Shown here: one piece after another, positions 1 to 8,304 of the stretch | Numbering within the stretch: position 1 is the stretch's first letter | How the letters are laid out: each line of letters begins with the position of its first letter | NCBI GenBank assembly: GCA_963783835.1 | Contig: CAWAOX010000015.1 | Span: 310,001 to 374,000 of the forward strand | DNA: 64,000 bases | Reading direction: 5' to 3' | From: CAIQPS01 sp963783835 | GTDB taxonomy: Bacteria; Actinomycetota; Thermoleophilia; RBG-16-64-13 | Notes under the pieces: generated by a model | What the model was told of the DNA's origin: nothing | Seen by the model: only the letters and a program-made list of their open reading frames with translations | The model's database searches: none | Made by a program: the position numbers and the translations under genes

Positions 1-1902
1 GCCCACGCGCTCTGGACCCGGCATCTCAAGTTCGATGCCGCGCATCCGGGATGGCCTGACCGCGACCGGTTCGTGTTGAGCGCCGGTCACGGGTCGATGC
101 TGCTCTACGCACTGCTTCATCTCGCCGGCTTCGGCCTTACCGTCGATGAACTCGAGGCTTTCCGGCAATGGGGCAGCCGCACGCCGGGCCACCCCGAACG
201 CGGGCTCACCCCGGGGGTGGAGACGACCACGGGGCCTCTTGGCGCCGGCTTCTCCAACGGCGTCGGTATGGCGATCGCCGAAACGTTCCTTGCCGCCACC
301 TTCAACAGGCCCGGTTTCGACCTGGTCGACCACCACACCTACGCCATTGTCAGCGACGGCGACCTCATGGAGGGCGTGGCCTCGGAGGCTGCCTCCCTGG
401 CCGGCCATCTTGGCCTGGGCAAGCTGGTCTATCTCTACGACGACAACCGCATCTCCATCGAGGGATCCACGCAGTTGGCCTTCACCGAGGACGTCGGTGC
501 ACGCTTCGAGGCGTACGGCTGGCACGTCATCAAAGTGGACGACGGGAACGACCTCAACGCGATCGATGCCGCCATCTCGCTGGCCCGTGCCGAGAAGGTC
601 AAGCCCTCCCTGGTGATGGTGCGCACCATCATCGGTTTCGGCAGCCCCCACAAGGAGGGTACCGCCGAAGCGCATGGCGCTCCCCTTGGCGTCGACGAGA
701 CCAGGCTCACCAAGGAAGCCCTGGGCTGGCCGGGCGACCTGTTCTTTGCCGTGCCTGACCGGGTCCGCGAGCAGTACGCGGCCGTCGCGGCCGGGGGAGG
801 GGAACTCCGAGCCCAGTGGGACGAAACGTTGGCTCAGTACAAGCGGGAGTACCCCGATCTGGCCGAGCAGTGGGAGAACGCCATGGCGGGAAGGCTGCCG
901 GAGGGATGGACGGACGCGCTGCCGGTATTCGCCGCGGGCGAGAGTCTCGCCACCCGGTCTGCGTCGGGCAAGGTTCTCAATGCCCTGGCGCCGCTGCTGC
1001 CCACTCTGATCGGCGGTTCGGCCGACCTTGCTCCGTCGAACAACACCTATCTCTCCGGGTTCGCCGACCTCCAACCCGGGTCGCCGGGCGGTCGCAATCT
1101 GCACTTCGGGGTGCGCGAGCACGCGATGGGAGGCGTCCTGAACGGTCTGGCCGCGCACGGCGGGTTGTTCGCGTACGGCGGGACCTTCCTGATCTTCTCC
1201 GACTACATGCGCCCGGCCATCCGGCTCGCGGCGCTCTGCCATTTCCCCGCTATCTACGTGTTCACCCACGACAGCATCGGGCTGGGGGAGGACGGTCCCA
1301 CTCATCAGCCGATAGAGCAGCTTGCCTCGCTGCGGGCCATGCCGGGGTTGGTGGTCATCAGGCCCAGCGATGCGAACGAGACGGTGACGGCTTGGCGCGC
1401 GGCTCTGGAAAGACGGGACGGACCGACAGCGCTGGTGCTCACGCGCCAGAACCTCGCCGTGTTCGACCGGGGCCGGTCCTCGGAAGCCGACTCGCTCCTT
1501 CGCGGCGGATACATCCTCAAGGACGCCCCGGATGGCCGGCCGGATGTGATACTTCTGGCCACCGGATCCGAGGTCGAACTGGCGGTCGCCGCAGCGGACG
1601 CTCTCGCCGGCAGCGGGGTGGGGGCGAGGGTGGTAGCGCTGCCCAGCTGGGAGCTGTTTGACCGTCAGGACGCCGCGTACAAGGAGAGCGTGCTGCCGCC
1701 CAACGTCGCGGCTCGGGTATCGATAGAGGCCGCGTCCACCTTCGGGTGGGATCGGTACGTAGGCCCCGCGGGAGCGGCTATCGGGATCGATCACTTCGGA
1801 GCTTCGGCCCCGGCCAAGGTGCTGTATCGGGAGTTCGGCATCACGGCGGACAACATGGTGGCGACCGCGCTTCGCGTGCTGAGGAAGGACCAGGTTCGGT
1901 AG
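1..1902 (+). CDS. tkt: Transketolase, 5'-truncated by window edge
   Basis: Thiamine-diphosphate enzyme of the non-oxidative pentose phosphate pathway, transferring two-carbon ketol units between sugar phosphates. The frame is open from base 1, reading ALWTRHLKFDAAHPGWPDRD and then the transketolase signature RFVLSAGHGSMLLY, so the true start lies upstream; about 633 of a usual 660-680 residues are present. The ThDP-binding region SDGDLMEG is followed by the DDN motif, and the pyrimidine-binding domain shows GVREHAMGG and EDGPTHQPIEQLASLR. It ends in TAG at 1900-1902. The next gene is pyrR, with its own promoter. Both catalytic domains and the C-terminal domain look intact. The 1-deoxyxylulose-5-phosphate synthase alternative is rejected on the RFVLSAGH and GPTHQP motifs. 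Confidence 0.95.
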   Translation, partial: AHALWTRHLKFDAAHPGWPDRDRFVLSAGHGSMLLYALLHLAGFGLTVDELEAFRQWGSRTPGHPERGLTPGVETTTGPLGAGFSNGVGMAIAETFLAATFNRPGFDLVDHHTYAIVSDGDLMEGVASEAASLAGHLGLGKLVYLYDDNRISIEGSTQLAFTEDVGARFEAYGWHVIKVDDGNDLNAIDAAISLARAEKVKPSLVMVRTIIGFGSPHKEGTAEAHGAPLGVDETRLTKEALGWPGDLFFAVPDRVREQYAAVAAGGGELRAQWDETLAQYKREYPDLAEQWENAMAGRLPEGWTDALPVFAAGESLATRSASGKVLNALAPLLPTLIGGSADLAPSNNTYLSGFADLQPGSPGGRNLHFGVREHAMGGVLNGLAAHGGLFAYGGTFLIFSDYMRPAIRLAALCHFPAIYVFTHDSIGLGEDGPTHQPIEQLASLRAMPGLVVIRPSDANETVTAWRAALERRDGPTALVLTRQNLAVFDRGRSSEADSLLRGGYILKDAPDGRPDVILLATGSEVELAVAAADALAGSGVGARVVALPSWELFDRQDAAYKESVLPPNVAARVSIEAASTFGWDRYVGPAGAAIGIDHFGASAPAKVLYREFGITADNMVATALRVLRKDQVR

Positions 1903-1942
1903 TCGGGCGCTTTCGGTCGCCGTGTGGGCGGAGCCGCGGTTC

Positions 1943-1971
1943 TTGACGTGGCCGCGGCCGGCGGGTAGCGT
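1943..1971 (+). promoter_or_regulatory. Sigma70-type promoter of pyrR
   Basis: TTGACG at 1943-1948, a 17-base spacer, and TAGCGT at 1966-1971 (fits the high-GC TAnnnT pattern). It sits about 60 bases upstream of the pyrR start, in the only gap between tkt and pyrR. No PyrR-type hairpin is visible in this leader, unlike the pyrB, pyrC and carB leaders. Confidence 0.6.
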
Positions 1972-2032
1972 GCGAGAGGAGAGCCGGCGCGGTAGCTGCC
2001 GGTGACCAGGGAGCGATGGAGAGAAAGGCTGG

Positions 2033-2611
2033 GTGAGGGCCGTGGCGGAAAATGGCGCTGAGAGGGTTCGCAAGTCCAAGATCCTGCTCGACGCGGACCA
2101 GGTGAGCCGCACCCTTGCTCGGATGACGCACGAGATCGCCGAACAATCCCCCGACCTCGAGAGCCTGGCGCTGGTCGGCATCCAACGGCGAGGGGTCGAG
2201 TTGGCGGCAAGGCTGGCCGGCCTGCTCGAGTCGTTCTACAACGTGCGGCCGCCGACGGGTGCCATCGACATTACGTTCTACCGGGACGATATCGATGCCC
2301 GCGCCGGAAGTAACTATGAGCAACCCCGGGTCCAGCAGACCGACTTGCCCTTCGACATCAACGACAAGACGATCGTGCTCGTGGACGACGTGCTCTACAC
2401 CGGCCGCACCATCAGGGCGGCCATCGAGGCTCTCTTCGACTACGGGCGTCCGGTGGCGGTCCGGCTGGCGGTCCTTGTCGACCGGGGACACCGCGACCTG
2501 CCCATACGCCCCGATTTCGTAGGCAAGAACGTCCCTACCAGCCGCAACGAGGATGTCGTCGTCCATCTGGTCGAGATGGATGGGGCGGACGAGGTGGCGA
2601 TAGAGGAGTAG
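2033..2611 (+). CDS. pyrR: PyrR: pyrimidine operon RNA-binding regulator / uracil phosphoribosyltransferase
   Basis: PyrR binds pyr mRNA leaders when UMP is plentiful and also has weak uracil phosphoribosyltransferase activity. The 192-residue product has the family length. The PRPP loop VDDVLYTGRT lies at about residues 117-126, and the central LVGIQRRGVELA and ITFYRDD segments are typical PyrR. Start GTG 2033 has GAGAAAGG upstream; GTG 2042 is an alternative. The gene heads the pyr block. Three downstream PyrR-like RNA hairpins (2725-2756, 13606-13637, 51201-51230) are its likely targets, and hairpins of this form in high-GC Gram-positives are known to work by hiding the ribosome-binding site. 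Confidence 0.95.
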   Translation: MRAVAENGAERVRKSKILLDADQVSRTLARMTHEIAEQSPDLESLALVGIQRRGVELAARLAGLLESFYNVRPPTGAIDITFYRDDIDARAGSNYEQPRVQQTDLPFDINDKTIVLVDDVLYTGRTIRAAIEALFDYGRPVAVRLAVLVDRGHRDLPIRPDFVGKNVPTSRNEDVVVHLVEMDGADEVAIEE

Positions 2612-2703
2612 GGCGGGCGCGAGGGCGAGGTCTCCGGCCGTCTGCGCCGGGCCGACCGCTCCGGCCGCCCGCACGAGAGCAAGCGCAGCCGCCGCCGGCG
2701 CGG

Positions 2704-2756
2704 TAGAATCGGGAAGCAAACGAACCTTTTAAACGGGTCCAGCGAGGCCGAAAGGG
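2704..2756 (+). promoter_or_regulatory. pyrB promoter -10 and PyrR-binding leader hairpin
   Basis: A -10 box TAGAAT (2704-2709) lies 15 bases ahead of a hairpin whose outer stem is CCTTT (2725-2729) with AAAGG (2751-2755). The apical part is GGTC, loop CAGCGA, GGCC, matching the PyrR recognition pattern (UCCAGNGAGGC). The 3' strand AAAGGG is also the Shine-Dalgarno of pyrB (ATG 2764, 7 bases on), so PyrR binding should block translation. No clear -35 box is visible. The same layout recurs ahead of pyrC and carB. Confidence 0.8.
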
Positions 2757-2763
2757 TAACGAA

Positions 2764-3685
2764 ATGCACCTCATCTCCATCGACGACCTCACCGCCGCCG
2801 AGATCGACAATCTTTTCAACCTGAGCGACGGGTTCCTCGAGATAGCCTCCCGTCCCATTAAGAAGGTCCCGACGCTGCGCGGCCGCACGATCATCAACGT
2901 GTTCCTCGAGCCCTCTACGCGGACCCAGTCCTCCTTTGAACTCGCCGGTAAGCGACTGTCGGCCGACGTGATCAACATCAAAGGCTCCTCTTCGAGCGTG
3001 TCGAAGGGGGAGAGCCTCAAGGACACCATCCTGACCCTCGAGAGCTATCGCCCCGACATCATCGTGATGCGGCATCCTCAGGTTGGGGCCTCTCGTATGG
3101 CGACCAGGTACACCAACGCCTCCGTGGTGAATGCCGGCGACGGAATGGGCGAGCATCCCACCCAGTGTCTGCTCGACCTCTATAGCCTGCGCCGCGTCTA
3201 CGGCGACGTGAAGGGGCTCAAAGTCGCGATCGTGGGCGACATCCTACGCAGCCGGGTGGCTCGCTCCGACCTCTTTGGCTTCCGCAAGATGGGCATCGAC
3301 GTGCGTCTGGTCGGGACCGCCCACTCTCATGCCTCCGGGGATAGAGTACTGGGACGTGCCGGTGCACAACGAGCTTGACGCCTTGCGGGACGTGGACGTC
3401 GTATACCTTCTTCGCATGCAGCTTGAGCGGGCCAAGGGCAAGGTGCCGCCCGTGCCTTCGCTGCGTGAGTACAGTCGGGTGTGGGGTCTCTCGCCGTACC
3501 GTCTCAAGCCAGAACAGCGGGTGATGCACCCGGGGCCGATCAACCGCGGGGTGGAACTCTCTGCCGATCTCGCCGACGACGACCGCTCGCTGATCCTCCA
3601 CCAGGTCGAGTCGGGGCTGGCCGTGCGCATGGCCATCCTCTACCAGTGCCTGGCCGGAAGCTTGAGCGAGGAGGCTGCCGTCTAG
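2764..3685 (+). CDS. pyrB: Aspartate carbamoyltransferase catalytic chain (one-base frame break)
   Basis: Catalyses carbamoyl phosphate + L-aspartate to N-carbamoyl-aspartate, the committed step of UMP synthesis. The carbamoyl-phosphate motif PSTRT begins near residue 50 and HPTQCLLDL near residue 131; the second half contains LVGPPTLMPPG, HPGPINRGVEL and the C-terminal catalytic-chain residues. The reading frame shifts at about 3313: frame 1 covers 2764-3312 and frame 2 continues to TAG 3683-3685. Removing one G from the GGG at 3313-3315 restores continuous homology (306 residues, the family length). No pyrI regulatory chain is present. The stop is followed at once by a BKACE fragment rather than by pyrC. 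Confidence 0.93.
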
Positions 3686-4240
3686 GTCCCGTCCACCAAC
3701 TGGTTGAAGACCATCTACACGATCATGAAAGAGAACGGCATGGCTATGGAGATCGCCGTTCACGTCAACAGTGAACTCGACCTGGCCCGTCGTATTTGCG
3801 TGGACTCCGGACTGCTCCAGAAGCCCATCATGTGGTGCATTCTCTACGGGCTGCCCATGAAGGGCCCCCGCTGGCATTTCGAGTACATCCCGAACGAGAT
3901 CGCCATGTGCCAGGCGCTGCTCTACGCTGTCGAACGTATCCGCGAAATGGATCCGGGGGCCAAGATCCAGGTGTGCCAGGGTGCGCGTCCGTCCCGGTAT
4001 CTGATCACTCTGGCCATGTTGCTGGGCCTGAACGTCCGTGTGGGTCACGAGGACACTGTCTTCAAATTCCCCCACAAGGACGAGCCGCTCATGAGCAACG
4101 CCGAAGAGGTCCAGTGGGCCGTCAACATGGCTCGGGGCCTGGGCCGTGAAGTCATGACGCCTGCTGAGTGGCGAGAATACATCGGGGTTGAGCCGAGGAC
4201 CGGCAACGACCCGTACGCGTACCAAGGAGTCCCAGCGTAG
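3686..4240 (+). pseudogene. C-terminal fragment of a beta-keto-acid cleavage enzyme (BKACE, DUF849)
   Basis: The family condenses acetyl-CoA with beta-keto acids such as 3-keto-5-aminohexanoate and cleaves the product. The fragment holds only the C-terminal part of the usual barrel of about 280-300 residues: a MEIAVHVNSELDLA segment, then LGLNVRVGHEDTV, the sNAEEV region and a closing GREVMTPAEWREYIG. The first 110-130 residues, with the conserved HxH metal site, are missing, so it should be inactive. The same frame is open from the base after the pyrB stop, and homology seems to begin there, which marks a rearrangement junction. First possible starts are TTG 3704 and ATG 3725; no ribosome-binding site was found. 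The next gene starts 17 bases later. Confidence 0.75.
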
Positions 4241-4257
4241 GACGCTGAGGAGAGCGC

Positions 4258-5293
4258 ATGGAACGATGTAGTTTTTGGCTTTGACGAGATCAGGCAGGAA
4301 GACGCCGACAAGGTAGGCAAGAAGTGCGCCAATCTTGGCGAGCTGATCTCTGCCGGCTTTCGCGTCCCTCCCGGATATGCGGTCTCGCTGAACGCGTACT
4401 CGCGGTTCATCAACGAGACAGGCGTCCGGGCGAGGATAGAGCAGTATCTCACCTCGTTCACGGCCGACCCGAACAAGACCGCCGACATGCCAAGGTACGA
4501 GGAGGCCTCCGCCGCCATCCGCTCGATGGTGGAGGAGACTCCACTGCCGTCCGACATCGAGACGGCGATAGGCGACGGCTACGCGGCCCTTTGCGCGGCT
4601 GCCGGGGTGTCGGAGATCTCGGTGGCGACGAGATCGGCGGGTCCGGCCAGCCACCCGGGGCAGTACGAATCGTATCTGCATATCAAGGGCGTCGGCGAGG
4701 TCGTGGCCGGAGTGCGGCGGGTGTGGTCGAGCACCTTCAACCAGCGCTCGCTCATAGCGAGGGCCCGTCAGGGGCTTGACGTGGCCTTCGATCCGATCGG
4801 GGTTGCCGTCCTCGAGATGGTGGAGGCCAAGGCGGCCGGTGTCATGTTCACCGCCAACCCGGCCGACGGAGATACTGACAAGATATATATCGAGTCGAAC
4901 TGGGGCCTGGGGGAGAGCGTCGTCGGCGGCGAGGTCACTCCGGACTCCTTCCTGGTGGCAAAGGCGGGTCCGGAGATCCTCACCAGAAACATCAGCGAGA
5001 AGAAGATCTGGTTCGCACTCGACCCGGCCACCGGCAAGCCGGGCTACCAGCCAGTCCCTGAGGACATGAGGAAGGCTCCGACCCTCACGGACCAAGAGGT
5101 CGAAGAGATCGCCAGGGTGGGCGTCAAGATCGAGGAGCACTTCGGGGGGCCTCAGGACACCGAGTGGGCGGTCGACGCCAACGGTACCGTGCCCGACAGC
5201 ATCATGTTCCTGCAGACGCGCCCGGCCAAGCATCTCGCCGAAAAGAAGAGCGCCGTCGACCGGGCGCTCGATTTCATGATGCGGGGGTTCTAG
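4258..5293 (+). CDS. PEP-synthase/PPDK-type ATP-grasp subunit (phenylphosphate synthase beta-like), start disrupted
   Basis: Stand-alone pyruvate-phosphate-dikinase N-terminal (ATP-binding) domain. It opens with VFGFDEI then VGKKCANLGELISAGFRVPPGYAV, continues through SVATRSAGPASHPGQYESYL and VLEMVEAKAAGVMFTANPADG, and ends with IMFLQTRPAKH. Length is about 345 residues; a full PEP synthase is near 800. The swivelling His domain is supplied by the next gene, as in two-subunit phenylphosphate synthase (beta about 40 kDa, alpha about 70 kDa). The only well-placed ATG (4258, with GAGGAGAG upstream) is one base out of frame, and deleting one G of ATGGAAC would give MNDVVFGFDEI. Otherwise the first in-frame start is 4487, inside the conserved domain. 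Substrate is unproven; the phenol assignment is inference. Confidence 0.7.
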
Positions 5294-5337
5294 AAGCATC
5301 GCCGGCTAGTAACGCGAAAGCTGGCCAAGGGGAGAAG

Positions 5338-7026
5338 ATGGCACCTGTATACGGAGTGACGCAGTTCGAATTCGACGAGGAGAACGACCTCAAGAACTAC
5401 GACGTATGGTTCTGCGACGTGGCCCACGGCTCACCTGCGTGGAAGCCGATGTTCGTGCTCCATGACTGGCTCTGGCCCGGATACCGGGCGATCCAGCGGG
5501 CGTACGAATACCTATCGGTCCCAACGAGCACCGGATGGGACATCCGCTCAAGGACGGCTACGTCTACGTTAGCGTCATGCTGACTACCGACGAGCAGGCC
5601 AAAGAGAGGGCGGTCGTCTTCCGCGAGAAGATCAGACCTTTCATCGAAGATGCGGCTGGGATGTGGGACAGGCGCAAGCTGGAACTGATGGCCGCCTACG
5701 ACGAACTCAAAGAGCGGTACGGCCTGACCGGTTACGACTCCATCTCTCGGCTCAGCAACATCCAGATGCTGGAACTCTTCGACGACTTTCTGCAGGTCGT
5801 AAGCCTGCAGTGGAACGTCCACATGGACTACTTCATACCGGTGAACTACCTCTACGGCTCGTTCGAGAATATGTGCCAGGATCTGCGTGGGCATCGACCA
5901 CGGTCAGCCCGTCTGTTCTCGCGGGTGATGAGCGGCTTCGACAGCAAGGCGTTCGAGACCAATCGGGAGATCTGGAAGCTGGGGGCTCGGGCCATCGATC
6001 TCGGGCTGGAGAAGATCTTCGGCGAGACCGACGACGCGGAAGCGCTGCTTGGCGCAGCTTGGCGAGAGCGAAGATGGCAAGACCTGGCTCGCCGAGTACC
6101 GCGCGTTCCTGGATGTCTACGGTTGGCGTTGCGAGCGGATGCTCGAATGGGCTACTCCCACCTGGCTGGAGAAGCCCGCTCTCGGCATCCCTTCGGTGAA
6201 GATGGCGGTGGCCACGAAAGGGCGTATCCGGCATCGACGACCGCCTGAAGAGCCGCCGAGCGAGGACAGAAAGGTGGCCGAAGAAGAGCTTCTTGGGCAG
6301 ATCCCGGCGGATCAGAAGGAGTGGTTCGCGCACGCTGATGAAGGCTGCACAGGTGGCCCCCTACTTCAGCGAGGACCACAACTTCTACTGCGACTTGTAC
6401 ATAGGAGCCTTGGGTCGCTGGATCACCCGGGAGATCGGCCGGCGGTTCGCCGAGGCCGGCGCTATCGACGACCCCGAAGATGTCTACTTCCTCGATTGCC
6501 GGCAGATGTCCAGAAGACCATGATCCCGATGGGCAGGGTGCGGCTGCAGAAGCGGGTTGAAGCGCGGAAGAAGGAGTGGCAGGGTTACCTGGAGATCCAG
6601 CCGCAGATGCTGCTGGGCAACCCGGCGGCGATGGCGACGGTGGTGCGGAAAGATCCGGTCCTAAGCCCCGCTTTCGCCATACCGAAGGTGCGGGAGGAAC
6701 TGAAAGCCGATCTCTACGGTGGCGGCTCTGCACCCGGCCTCGCCGAAGGCATCGCCAGGGTCATCATGACCGAGGCCCAACTAGGCGAACTCCAGCCGGG
6801 CGAGATCCTCGTGGCCCCAGGGACAAGTTCTCAGTGGACCCCGGCGTTCGAGATCGTCAAGGGTATCGTGACCGATGGCGGCGGCGCCCTGTCGCATGCC
6901 TGCATCATGGCGCGCGAGTACGGTATCCCGGCGGTTACCGGGTCGCAGGAAGCGACTCGGAAGATTAAGACCGGCGACCGGGTGAGGGTGGACGGCGACC
7001 TGGGCATCGTCTTCATCAACCGCTAG
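5338..7026 (+). pseudogene. PEP-utilising swivelling-domain subunit (phenylphosphate synthase alpha-like), multiply frameshifted
   Basis: Partner of the preceding ATP-grasp gene. The C-terminus carries the phospho-histidine domain GGALSHACIMAREYGIPAV, which in PEP synthase-type enzymes relays phosphate to the substrate. The N-terminal and central region (LKNYDVWFCDVAHGSPAW, FSEDHNFYCDLYIGALGRW, MIPMGRVRLQKRVE) is spread over all three frames. Breaks lie near 5520 (one C short), 5890 and 5907 (compensating pair), 6051 (extra G), several between 6225 and 6335, and 6505. Joined, it would be about 562 residues, close to the 70 kDa alpha subunit. Protein similarity stays high between breaks, so the damage is either very recent or a consensus error. 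ATG 5338 has AAGGGGAGA upstream. Confidence 0.65.
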
Positions 7027-7034
7027 CCGGGCTG

Positions 7035-7991
7035 ATGCGCCTGCTGACCATGTCGGAGTTGGAGCGGGAGACGGGTGTCTCCCGCAGTGCCGAGAAGATA
7101 CATTTCTACGTCCGTGAGGGGCTTCTCCCCCCCCCGACGCGTACTGCGACCAATCGGACTCTGTATACCGAGGCTCACGTGGAGTTGATCCGTGAGATCC
7201 GCAGGCTACGAAGCGAGGGGTTACGCCTGAGCGCTGTGAAAGAGAGGCTCTTCTCTTCGATCGAGTCCGCGAGGGCGGAAGAAGTCGACCTTAGCGAGCA
7301 GTCGGCGCTGCTGCGCCGCTCCATAGTGGAGACGGCGGCGCGTGAGTTTGGCGGCAAGGGCTACACGAGGACCCGGGTAGCCGACATCATCCGCGATGTG
7401 GGGACTACTCCTCAGGTGTTTTACGGCTACTTCCCGACCAAGCTGGAGCTCTTCATCGAATGCCTCGACGTTCTGTCGGAGTGGTCCATCGACCTGACGG
7501 AGCGGCGTGTCACGATCGAATCGGACACGGCGAAGCACGCGGTGCTCAGGGCTTTCGGATACTTAGGCCTACGGGAGATCAGCCCCGACCTGCTGCGGCT
7601 CGCCCGGGCGGAGGCGATGCATGAGGGCGGCGAAAGCAAGAAGGTTCTCCACAAGAGCTACGACGATCTGGTCTTCACGGTGCTGCCCGATCTGGCCGGC
7701 CTGCGGGAGTCGGGCCGCGATGCCCCTTTCCCGTCGGACGAGCTTGTGGCCTACGCCTTCATGGGGATACTTGAAGCCACCGTCGGTCGCTGGTCGCGGG
7801 ACCACACCTTCTCCAAGCGGGATGTGCTGCTGACCATCTTGTACCTCTGGCTGGCCATAGAAGCCGCCTATTCGGGCTCACTTCATCTCGATTCCCGGCG
7901 TAAAGAGTACGAGAGTTGGGTCGAACAACTCGCCGCGTCTCCGGTTCCGGTACCGGATGTGTTTGTGAAGACCGCGGCTGCCCCCTCGTGA
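7035..7991 (+). CDS. Fused MerR-type / TetR-type transcriptional regulator
   Basis: A 318-residue protein with two different DNA-binding modules. Residues 1-75 form a MerR-like winged helix (MSELERETGVSRSAEKIHFYVREGLLPPP, then TEAHVELIREIRRLRSEGLRL). Residues 95-150 form a TetR helix-turn-helix (IVETAAREFGGKGYTRTRVADIIRDVGTTPQVFYGYFPTK). A TetR-like all-helical ligand domain follows. It starts 8 bases after the dikinase-like pair, suggesting control of that pair or of the following promoter, which carries a long palindrome (8088-8115). Unlike its neighbours it is intact. Ligand unknown. Confidence 0.85.
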   Translation: MRLLTMSELERETGVSRSAEKIHFYVREGLLPPPTRTATNRTLYTEAHVELIREIRRLRSEGLRLSAVKERLFSSIESARAEEVDLSEQSALLRRSIVETAAREFGGKGYTRTRVADIIRDVGTTPQVFYGYFPTKLELFIECLDVLSEWSIDLTERRVTIESDTAKHAVLRAFGYLGLREISPDLLRLARAEAMHEGGESKKVLHKSYDDLVFTVLPDLAGLRESGRDAPFPSDELVAYAFMGILEATVGRWSRDHTFSKRDVLLTILYLWLAIEAAYSGSLHLDSRRKEYESWVEQLAASPVPVPDVFVKTAAAPS

Positions 7992-8304
7992 ACGGAAGGC
8001 ACACGATTATCGGGGCTGGCCCGGATCGAGGGGTGGCGGCGGGCGAACTGTCCTCCGTGGCAGATCTGTTGACATCGCTTTTGCCGCGGTGCTATTTTGT
8101 TTCAATAATAGCACCATAGGGTTCATATAATGGAACGAAAAGGTTTCGCTGAGTAGACTCAGCCCGGGCTGTGGTTGCTGCGCAGGAGGGAGGCTTGCCG
8201 ACAGGATGGCGTTCAAGTGGGACACGGTCTTTACCGGATAACTGGCGGGTCGCGTTGGTCACGAAGGCATCGAGAGCACTGACAAGTTATGGAGAGGGAG
8301 CGCG
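7992..8304 (+). other. Intergenic leader of the substrate-binding-protein gene
   Basis: This 313-base stretch has no convincing coding sequence. It contains a sigma70-like promoter overlapped by a palindrome (8069-8115), a second -10-like TATAAT at 8126-8131, and two overlapping short palindromes in the would-be transcript: CTGAGTAGACTCAG (8149-8162) and CAGCCCGGGCTG (8160-8171). A purine-rich ribosome-binding site, GGAGAGGGAG, precedes the ATG at 8305. I recognise no known riboswitch. Confidence 0.6.
8069..8115 (+). promoter_or_regulatory. Promoter with overlapping 28-bp inverted repeat (operator candidate)
   Basis: TTGACA at 8069-8074, an 18-base spacer, and TATTTT at 8093-8098. Over the -10 and start site lies a perfect 9-bp inverted repeat: GGTGCTATT (8088-8096) and AATAGCACC (8107-8115), 10 bases apart. 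Three more pairs (TTG/CAA) form if one base is bulged. The size and position fit a TetR-family operator. The adjacent MerR-TetR fusion regulator is the obvious candidate binder, by proximity only. Confidence 0.6.

Noticed and set aside
3680..3690. pyrB-BKACE fusion by stop readthrough
   Set aside because: The two share a frame, but the stop is TAG, no readthrough signal is seen, and the BKACE part lacks its catalytic N-terminus.
3218..5299. Long minus-strand open frame across pyrB and the dikinase-like gene
   Set aside because: It runs opposite clearly conserved plus-strand genes, crosses their boundaries and contains no recognisable domain.
5880..6510. Programmed frameshifting in the dikinase alpha-like gene
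   Set aside because: There are too many breaks in both directions within 1 kb, with no repeated slippery sequence; decay or sequencing error is simpler.
8130..8300. Riboswitch in the leader of the binding-protein gene
   Set aside because: Short palindromes are present, but no match to TPP, FMN, glycine, SAM or cobalamin core motifs could be found by eye.
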